Both the position numbers and the translations under genes were made by a program. A stretch of 38,432 nt of DNA, from positions 1 through 38,432 of the forward strand of contig NZ_CANRMB010000035.1 of assembly GCF_947631635.1 (NCBI RefSeq). Reading direction: 5' to 3'. The stretch comes from an uncultured Dysosmobacter sp. Its GTDB lineage: Bacteria > Bacillota > Clostridia > Oscillospirales > Oscillospiraceae. Shown here piece by piece: positions 33,736-38,432 of the stretch (positions are counted from its first letter, which is position 1; each line of letters begins with the position of its first letter). The notes under the pieces are model-generated. The model worked only from the letters and a program-made list of their open reading frames with translations, was not told the DNA's origin and ran no database searches.

Positions 33736-34683
33736 ATGGTGCGACATGAATTTACATTTCCCTCCGCCGACGGGAAAACGAATATCCACGCGGTGGAGTG
33801 GCTGCCGGAGGGCGGGGTACGGGCTGTTTTGCAGATCTCCCACGGCGTGGCGGAGTACATTCTGCGGTACGAGCCCTTTGCGGAATATCTGACGGACCGG
33901 GGCTTTGCCGTGGTGGGCCACGACCACCTGGGACATGGAGATTCCGTGGCAGAGGGGGCCTCCCGCCTCTACTTCGGCCCCAAGGGCAGCTGGAACTGGG
34001 TGGCGGACGACATCTACACCCGGCGGGGCCTGGCGGGCAAACGCTTCTCCGGCGTCCCCTATTTCCTGCTGGGCCACTCCATGGGCTCCTTCCTGGTCAG
34101 GACCTATCTCATCCGCTATCCCGGCACCGTGGACGCCGCCGTCATCATGGGCACGGGACAGCAGTCCCCCGCCCTGATCGCCGCGGGCAAAGCCATCGCC
34201 GCCGAGGAGAGCGCCCGCATCGGCGAGGACAGAGCCAGCCCCATTGTGGAAAAGCTGGCCTTTGGGGCTTACAACAAAATTTTTGCCCCCAACCGCACGA
34301 ATTCCGACTGGCTGTCTGTCAGCACAGCGAATGTGGACCGCTATCTGGCGGACCCCCTGTGCGGCGGCACCCCCACCTCCGGCCTGTTCCAGGAGATGCT
34401 GGGCGGGCTGACCTTCATCGCCAAGCCGGAAAACCTGAAAAAGATGAATGTCCATATCCCCATCCTCTTCATCTCCGGCGCCATGGACCCGGTGGGCGAC
34501 TGCGGCAAGGGCGTCCAGCGGGCCTGCCGCAGCTTCCAAAGGGCCGGTGTCCGGGATGTGTCCATCCGGCTGTATCCCGAACTGCGGCACGAGATTTTGT
34601 GCGAGGACTGCCGGGAGATGGTCTTTGAGGACCTGTACCAATGGCTGTCCGCCAAGGTGCCCGCGAAAGCGGCGGCCATATGA
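33736..34683 (+). CDS. Alpha/beta hydrolase, monoacylglycerol-lipase-like (S33/Hydrolase_4)
   Basis: This 315-aa cytosolic serine hydrolase is related to monoacylglycerol lipases and lysophospholipases. The catalytic triad can be read as S115 in GHSMGS, D251 in SGAMDPVG and H285 in LRHEIL, and an oxyanion HG motif lies at 36-37. GHDHLGHGDS (61-70) is typical of the subfamily. ATG 33736 follows AAGGAGG with an 11-base spacer; the frame is open to 33682, but without a site. It is divergent from glpK, so a link to acylglycerol breakdown supplying glycerol is possible, though only inferred. Confidence 0.88.
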   Translation: MVRHEFTFPSADGKTNIHAVEWLPEGGVRAVLQISHGVAEYILRYEPFAEYLTDRGFAVVGHDHLGHGDSVAEGASRLYFGPKGSWNWVADDIYTRRGLAGKRFSGVPYFLLGHSMGSFLVRTYLIRYPGTVDAAVIMGTGQQSPALIAAGKAIAAEESARIGEDRASPIVEKLAFGAYNKIFAPNRTNSDWLSVSTANVDRYLADPLCGGTPTSGLFQEMLGGLTFIAKPENLKKMNVHIPILFISGAMDPVGDCGKGVQRACRSFQRAGVRDVSIRLYPELRHEILCEDCREMVFEDLYQWLSAKVPAKAAAI

Positions 34684-34701
34684 AACGCTTGGGGTTCCCA
34701 C

Positions 34702-34740
34702 AAAACACCGGGGACGGCAAAAGCCGTCCCCGGTGTTTTA
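34702..34740. terminator. Terminator hairpin between convergent genes
   Basis: A 17-bp stem (34702-34718 with 34723-34739) around an AAAA loop starts 19 bases after the hydrolase stop. Its right arm overlaps the stop codon of the convergent membrane-protein gene. T-runs on each side are only four bases. Confidence 0.85.
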
Positions 34741-35262
34741 TCCTCCCAGCGCCATCCTGAGGCCCCTGACGTCGTGGGTCACCCGCAAAAACCGGGCGGA
34801 GCACACCGCGTCCGCGGTGAATACCAGCAAAAACAGGTATGTCGCCTCCGCCGGGACCATGGCCGCCAGCGCCTCGACCCCGGGCTGGACCAGCCATACC
34901 GCCAGGGCGGTCAGCAGTCCCCATACCAGCGTGAAGGGCAGGCAGACCCGGCCATTCACATTGCCAGGCACATGGGAATAGTCCCAAAACCGCACCCCAA
35001 GGCAGGTCTCATAGAGCCAATGGACCCCGTATTCCACCGCTGTCGTCACCGCCGCGCCGCCCAGCACCAGCCAGATCCCCCGCTGAAACACAGGCGGCAG
35101 CGCCAATACCGCCAGCATCCCCAGGCCATACACCGGACACAGCGGCAGCAGCAAAAAGCATTTCCGGGTCTGGTTCTCCGCATGGGTGGCTGCCGCGAAC
35201 CCCTTCTCCAGCAAAAAGCCCAAAAAGCTGTATATCCAAAAGTACCAGAGCCAGCGGGCCAT
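34738..35262 (-). CDS. CmpB-family (putative ABC-transporter permease-like) membrane protein
   Basis: This 174-aa integral membrane protein has four or five hydrophobic helices. It carries the marks of the PF06541 family named ABC_trans_CmpB: WIYSFLGFLLEKG at the N-terminus, PLCPVYGLGML, VEYGVHWLYET, FWDYSHVPGNVNGRVCLPF. The family is common in Firmicutes; despite its name no transport role has been shown. AGGAGGGA precedes the ATG. The stop is embedded in the shared terminator. It is divergent from the membrane-anchored protein gene. Confidence 0.85.
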   Translation of the reverse strand: MARWLWYFWIYSFLGFLLEKGFAAATHAENQTRKCFLLLPLCPVYGLGMLAVLALPPVFQRGIWLVLGGAAVTTAVEYGVHWLYETCLGVRFWDYSHVPGNVNGRVCLPFTLVWGLLTALAVWLVQPGVEALAAMVPAEATYLFLLVFTADAVCSARFLRVTHDVRGLRMALGG

Positions 35263-35315
35263 ACCGTCCCTCCTTTTTCCTCATTGTGCCCGGGAGCGGT
35301 ACGGCTATGCGCCCA

Positions 35316-35344
35316 TTGCGTCATCTGTTTTTCTGTGGTATATT
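35316..35344 (+). promoter_or_regulatory. Possible promoter of the membrane-anchored protein-UDG operon
   Basis: TTGCGT (35316-35321) and TATATT (35339-35344) are 17 bases apart, about 35 bases upstream of the start codon. The -35 is weak. Confidence 0.4.
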
Positions 35345-35379
35345 TCATATATAGAATTCTGTGACAGGAGCACACCGCC

Positions 35380-35742
35380 ATGAAAGCCTCTTCCATCCGC
35401 GAAAAGCTTATCTGGTTTGCCAACAGCGGGCTGCCCATTTTGCTGGTCGTGGTGGTGCTGATCTCCGCTGCATACCTCTTTCGTCCCCGTTTCGCCCGGC
35501 CGCCGGTGCTGCTGGTGGATGGCGTCACCTATCTGGCCCCCAGCCGCCACACCCTGGAGCCCCAGGAGGATCTCACCTATCTGGGCGAGGTCACCGGCGC
35601 AGCAGCTCTTGACCGCACCCCGGAAAAGGATCTCCAGGCCAACCACGATATCGTTGGGGCCGCCGTCTACCGGCGGAGCGACGGCAACCTGGCTGTGCTG
35701 GAGGACGACGGACTGCGGTATGTCTATCGCGCACAAAAATAA
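35380..35742 (+). CDS. Membrane-anchored protein of unknown function
   Basis: This 120-residue protein has a short basic N-terminus, one membrane helix (about 17-34) and an extracytoplasmic domain of some 85 residues. That domain contains VLLVDGVTYLAP, LTYLGEVTGAAALDRTPEKD and a C-terminal DDGLRYVYRAQ, suggesting a small beta-rich fold. AGGAG lies about eight bases before the ATG. It is 12 bases ahead of the uracil-DNA glycosylase gene and probably cotranscribed. No family is recognised. Confidence 0.75.
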   Translation: MKASSIREKLIWFANSGLPILLVVVVLISAAYLFRPRFARPPVLLVDGVTYLAPSRHTLEPQEDLTYLGEVTGAAALDRTPEKDLQANHDIVGAAVYRRSDGNLAVLEDDGLRYVYRAQK

Positions 35743-35754
35743 GGAGGGACTTTT

Positions 35755-36327
35755 ATGCCGGATACCTGGGATGCTCTGAAAAACGAATGTATGCGCTGCT
35801 GCGGCTGCGGTCTGGCGGAGACCCGGACCCATGTCGTCTTTGGCGACGGCGCCGAGGACGCGGAGATCCTGCTGATCGGTGAGGGTCCCGGCCAGCACGA
35901 GGACGAACAGGGCGTTCCCTTTGTGGGCAAAGCCGGACAGCTGCTGGACGACATGCTGGAGATCATCAATCTGGACCGCACCAAGGTCTATGTGGCCAAT
36001 ATCGTCAAATGCCGCCCGCCTCAGAACCGGGACCCGCTGAACGTGGAGCAGGACGCCTGCATCGGCTGGCTCCGGCGGCAGACGGCTCTGCTGCGCCCCA
36101 AGATCATTGTCTGCCTGGGCCGTATCGCCGCCAAGGCCATCATCAAAGAGGACTTCAAGATCACCAGCGAACACGGGCAATGGTTTGAGCGGGGCGGCGT
36201 TCAGATGACCGCCATCTACCATCCCGCCGCGCTGCTGCGGGATGTGAACAAGCGGCCGGACACCTTTGAGGATCTGAAGTCCATTCAGGCCAAGGTCCGG
36301 GAGGTCTGCACACATACCGCTGTCTGA
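35755..36327 (+). CDS. Uracil-DNA glycosylase, family 4 type (iron-sulfur)
   Basis: This 190-aa base-excision-repair enzyme removes uracil from DNA. Family motifs are GEGPGQHEDEQGVPFVGKAGQLLD (42-65) and the C-terminal HPAALLR. Four cysteines suitable for a 4Fe-4S cluster are present: C12, C15 (or C16/C18), C86 in IVKCRPPQNRDP and C102. Length is typical of family 4 enzymes. AAGGAGGG precedes the ATG. It forms an operon with the membrane-anchored protein gene, and a terminator follows. Confidence 0.92.
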   Translation: MPDTWDALKNECMRCCGCGLAETRTHVVFGDGAEDAEILLIGEGPGQHEDEQGVPFVGKAGQLLDDMLEIINLDRTKVYVANIVKCRPPQNRDPLNVEQDACIGWLRRQTALLRPKIIVCLGRIAAKAIIKEDFKITSEHGQWFERGGVQMTAIYHPAALLRDVNKRPDTFEDLKSIQAKVREVCTHTAV

Positions 36328-36333
36328 TCCGGG

Positions 36334-36360
36334 AAAGAGGGAGACTCCCCCTCTTTTCTC
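36334..36360 (+). terminator. Terminator of the uracil-DNA glycosylase operon
   Basis: AAAGAGGG/CCCTCTTT (36334-36341 with 36349-36356) with a short loop is followed by TTTTCTCT. It starts seven bases after the stop codon. Confidence 0.75.
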
Positions 36361-36370
36361 TCTCCTCCGC

Positions 36371-36424
36371 TTGTTAACCTTGTTTATTTTGACGGTTGAC
36401 ATATTGACTGTTCCGCTGTATGCT
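36371..36424 (+). promoter_or_regulatory. bioY promoter with BirA-type operator
   Basis: TTGTTAACC (36371-36379) and GGTTGACAT (36394-36402) form an imperfect dyad with a 14-base spacer, the layout of biotin-repressor (BirA) sites. The right half contains the -35 TTGACA (36396-36401). A 17-base spacer leads to the -10 TATGCT (36419-36424). Biotin-bound BirA would block transcription. Confidence 0.8.
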
Positions 36425-36455
36425 CTTCCCAACAGCAAAAGAGGAGGCTTTTCCC

Positions 36456-37016
36456 ATGACATCTGCCAACATGGCCGCTCCCCGTCTCCGGACGCTGGAT
36501 CTGGCCTATATCGCCCTGTTTTCCGTATTGATTGCCGTCTGTGCCTGGATCTCCCTTCCCGTCATGACCATATCCTTCACCCTCCAGACGTTTGCCGTCT
36601 TTGCGGCACTGCTGACGCTGGGCGGCCGCCGGGGCACCTATGCGGTCCTTGTCTATCTGCTGCTGGGACTGGTAGGACTGCCGGTGTTCTCCGGCTTTCA
36701 GGGCGGCCCCGGCGTTCTGCTGGGCGCCACCGGCGGCTATATTATCGGCTTTGTGGCCACCGCCCTGCTCTATTGGCTCATCACCGCCAAACTTGGCACC
36801 TCCCTCCCGGTGGCGGCGGCCGCCTGCGTGCTGGGGCTGGCCGCATGCTACGCCTTCGGCACCGTCTGGTTCTTAAAGGTATTCAGCATGTCCGACAGCT
36901 CCATGGACCTGTCCAAGGCCCTGGGCCTGTGCGTGACCCCCTTTATCCTGCCGGACCTGTGCAAGCTGGCGCTGGCGGTGGTCCTGTCCCAGCGGGTGAA
37001 AAAGTTCCTGAAATAA
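36456..37016 (+). CDS. bioY: BioY, biotin-binding S component of an ECF transporter
   Basis: This 186-aa membrane protein has about six helices and takes up biotin with the shared EcfA/EcfT energising module. Diagnostic motifs are TLQTFAVFAALLTLGGRRG, LLLGLVGLPVFSGFQGGPGVLLGATGGYIIGF and the C-terminal ILPDLCKLALAVVL. ATG 36456 follows GAGGAGG at 36441-36447; the open frame from 36420 covers the promoter and is rejected. No EcfT/EcfA genes are adjacent, fitting a solitary S component. The upstream dyad indicates BirA control, which supports the biotin assignment. Confidence 0.95.
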   Translation: MTSANMAAPRLRTLDLAYIALFSVLIAVCAWISLPVMTISFTLQTFAVFAALLTLGGRRGTYAVLVYLLLGLVGLPVFSGFQGGPGVLLGATGGYIIGFVATALLYWLITAKLGTSLPVAAAACVLGLAACYAFGTVWFLKVFSMSDSSMDLSKALGLCVTPFILPDLCKLALAVVLSQRVKKFLK

Positions 37017-37018
37017 GA

Positions 37019-37048
37019 GAAGCGCCCCGCTGTGCCGGGCGCTTTTTT
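37019..37048 (+). terminator. Terminator of bioY
   Basis: AAGCGCCC/GGGCGCTT (37020-37027 with 37037-37044) is followed by TTTTTTC. It begins three bases after the bioY stop. Confidence 0.88.
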
Positions 37049-37057
37049 CTCTCCATT

Positions 37058-37180
37058 TTATTTTTTCTTCTGCCGCAGGCGCTCATCCACCTTTTTCAGG
37101 CCCTTCAAGCAGAGATACATGGCGGCGGCTAAAATTCCCAGGCCTCCCGCCACATCCTTTTTCCCATTGTTCTTCGCCAT
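37058..37180 (-). CDS. 40-residue basic protein with one hydrophobic segment
   Basis: The short frame reads MAKNNGKKDVAGGLGILAAA, continues as a hydrophobic/aromatic stretch to about residue 28, and ends with a lysine-arginine-rich tail. GGAAGGAGAGG precedes the ATG by about six bases. It follows the acetyltransferase gene by 23 bases in the same direction, so it is probably the last gene of that operon. It could be a small membrane-associated protein. No family is recognised. Confidence 0.65.
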   Translation of the reverse strand: MAKNNGKKDVAGGLGILAAAMYLCLKGLKKVDERLRQKKK

Positions 37181-37203
37181 GGCACACCTCTCCTTCCGCC
37201 CTC

Positions 37204-37689
37204 TTAAAATGTCAGCCGCATGTCATACCAGACCACGCCGCCGTGGACGGACTGGGACACGCCTTCATTCTGAAAACCGAATTTTTCATAGTAGTGGATC
37301 AGCCGGTCCTTGCAGGTCAGCACACAGCCCCTGCGGCCCTGAGCCCTGGCGTCGGCGATCACCCGCTCCATCACCTGTGCCGCCAGTCCCTGTCTCCGGT
37401 ACGCCGGCAGGGTATTGACGCCGAAGATCATCTGCCAGGCCCCTTTTTCGTCGTGCATGGAGGCGTCCTCATACATCTCGTCCCGGAGGGTCGGCTCGTC
37501 GGTGACAAGGCCGTTGATAAAGCTGACCAGTGTCCCGTCCTCGTCCTCCATCAGCCAGAAATGGTCGGGATAGACGTGCAGCCGGGCGGCAAAGTCCGCC
37601 TCCCCGGCGGCTTCGGCGGCGGGAAAGCAGGCCGCCTCCACGGCGGTCACAGCGGGCAGGTCTTCCATTGTGGCGGTACGGATGCGCAT
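37204..37689 (-). CDS. GNAT family N-acetyltransferase
   Basis: This 161-aa protein has the GNAT fold, which transfers an acetyl group from acetyl-CoA to an amine. The N-terminus MRIRTATMEDLPAV is typical, and the CoA-binding loop is VNTLPAYRRQGLAAQVM (R-R-Q-G-L-A). CVLTCKDRLIHYYEKFGFQNEG forms the C-terminal signature. It resembles the arylalkylamine-acetyltransferase-like branch. It lies 13 bases after the XRE-cupin regulator gene and is presumably controlled by it. The substrate is unknown. Confidence 0.9.
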   Translation of the reverse strand: MRIRTATMEDLPAVTAVEAACFPAAEAAGEADFAARLHVYPDHFWLMEDEDGTLVSFINGLVTDEPTLRDEMYEDASMHDEKGAWQMIFGVNTLPAYRRQGLAAQVMERVIADARAQGRRGCVLTCKDRLIHYYEKFGFQNEGVSQSVHGGVVWYDMRLTF

Positions 37690-37702
37690 GGGAACAGGCT
37701 CC

Positions 37703-38257
37703 TTATTTCAGATATTGATACATCAGCACCAGCCGCGCGGTGGAGTTGGTCATGTTCACGAACCGGTAGGGCCGGTCCGCCGCAAACCGCAGAGCGTCCC
37801 GCTCCAGCAGCTGGAACACCTGCTCCTCCGCCGTCAGACTGACGGTGCCGGACACCACCGTGGCGTGGCACACACAGCCGGGCACTGACGGCTCCGGCGC
37901 ATACTGGGCGCTGATGTACAGGTCCAGGAAAAAGCTCTCCTGCCGGGTGGTGTCGTCATAGGGAAAGCTGGGCCGCAGCACGGTCTTGCCGCTGTCCATC
38001 CGCTGGGGCTTGTTGTCCAGCTCCCGGCTGAGCAGCAGGGATTCAAAATCGTCGTTCTCCAGCAGGACCTCCGCCGGCACCTTCAGCGCCGCCGCGATCT
38101 TGCCCAGGAGCGCCACAGAGGGATTGGCCTCTCCCCGTTCGATCTGTCCCAGCATGCTGCGGGACACGCCGGCCACCGCCGCCGTGCGCTCCATGCTCAT
38201 TTTCTTGCTCTTGCGGATCCGCTTGATATTTTCAGCAACGGCGCGGTTCAGCTCCAT
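37703..38257 (-). CDS. XRE-family transcriptional regulator with cupin domain
   Basis: This 184-aa regulator has a helix-turn-helix at about 5-62 (IKRIRKSKKMSMERTAAVAGVSRSMLGQIERGEANPS) and a C-terminal cupin (about 105-184) that could bind a small effector. The architecture is common in regulators of neighbouring transport, amine or acetyltransferase genes. ATG 38257 follows GAGAGG at 11 bases; the frame extension to 38368 crosses the promoter. An inverted repeat over its promoter suggests autoregulation. It leads the operon with the GNAT gene and the 40-aa gene. Confidence 0.9.
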   Translation of the reverse strand: MELNRAVAENIKRIRKSKKMSMERTAAVAGVSRSMLGQIERGEANPSVALLGKIAAALKVPAEVLLENDDFESLLLSRELDNKPQRMDSGKTVLRPSFPYDDTTRQESFFLDLYISAQYAPEPSVPGCVCHATVVSGTVSLTAEEQVFQLLERDALRFAADRPYRFVNMTNSTARLVLMYQYLK

Positions 38258-38285
38258 CAAAACGCCATCCTCTCCGGCAAAAAGT

Positions 38286-38340
38286 TTACTATACTGCACA
38301 ATTGCCTTTTTATAGTAAGCGCATTGTCGGATTTTGTCAA
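38286..38340 (-). promoter_or_regulatory. Promoter of the XRE-cupin operon with likely operator
   Basis: On the minus strand TTGACA (38340-38335) and TACTAT (38317-38312) are 17 bases apart. The -10 is part of TATAGTAA (38311-38318), which is mirrored by TTACTATA (38286-38293), making an inverted repeat with a 17-base spacer. This is a plausible autoregulatory operator for the XRE protein. Confidence 0.75.
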
Positions 38341-38399
38341 GAGAAAGCGAAGCGACGGGAGTGTCCAAACACGCAGTTAAAGGAAGTCAAAGAGAGAAA

Positions 38400-38432
38400 A
38401 TGGCACAGCAATCCCTGGATGTTTGGAGCGAT
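38400..38432 (+). CDS. Start of a truncated gene at the window end
   Basis: An ATG at 38400 opens a frame reading MAQQSLDVWSD to the last base. AAAGGA lies some 14 bases upstream, somewhat far, with purine-rich AGAGAG nearer. It would be divergent from the XRE operon. Eleven codons are too few for any functional call. Confidence 0.4.
   Translation, partial: MAQQSLDVWSD

Overview
The window is a chromosomal segment of a GC-rich, endospore-forming member of the Clostridia. The sporulation sigma factor SigK with its pro-sequence, a Firmicutes-type LexA operator, zinc-binding S14, the KOW protein between map and infA, archaeal-type ProRS, BioY and phosphoketolase together suggest Oscillospiraceae (Flavonifractor/Oscillibacter-like). 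That placement is an inference from gene content; the genus cannot be fixed from sequence reading alone. No rRNA, tRNA, CRISPR array, insertion sequence or prophage was recognised.

Region 1 (1-7,480): the 3' end of secA with its terminator, a 159-bp cluster of six palindromes, a small membrane protein, pgeF, an orphan peptide-type binding lipoprotein, a GIY-YIG nuclease fused to a flavin-reductase-like domain, sigK, lexA, secG, a polysaccharide deacetylase and a zinc-ribbon membrane protein.

Region 2 (7,430-23,990, minus strand): one continuous S10-spc-alpha supercluster of 32 genes, from rpsJ to rplQ. It includes secY, adk, map, a KOW protein, infA, rpmJ and rpoA. It starts at a strong promoter embedded in the proS terminator, has a structured leader of about 280 nt, and ends in a long terminator after rplQ. 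Most gene gaps are 0-25 nt. The exceptions are a structured 406-bp gap between rpsZ and rpsH and a 155-bp gap between rpsJ and rplC. With secA, secG and secY all present, the window holds most of the Sec translocase.

Region 3 (24,140-38,432): single genes and short operons for metabolism and housekeeping. They are archaeal-type proS, an uncharacterised radical SAM protein, phosphoketolase, a YgjP-type metallohydrolase with a PurO-type IMP cyclohydrolase, a 40-codon gene, a zinc-ribbon protein, glpK, an alpha/beta hydrolase, a CmpB-family membrane protein, a membrane-anchored protein with a family-4-type uracil-DNA glycosylase, bioY behind a BirA-like operator, and an operon of XRE-cupin regulator, GNAT acetyltransferase and a 40-aa protein. 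The last 33 bases look like the start of another gene.

No new multi-gene defence or metabolic system is evident. The most unusual signals are in the RNA and regulatory layer of the ribosomal cluster: the terminator/promoter overlap, the leader with a duplicated decamer, and the structured rpsZ-rpsH gap. The nuclease-flavoprotein fusion and the palindrome cluster after secA come next.
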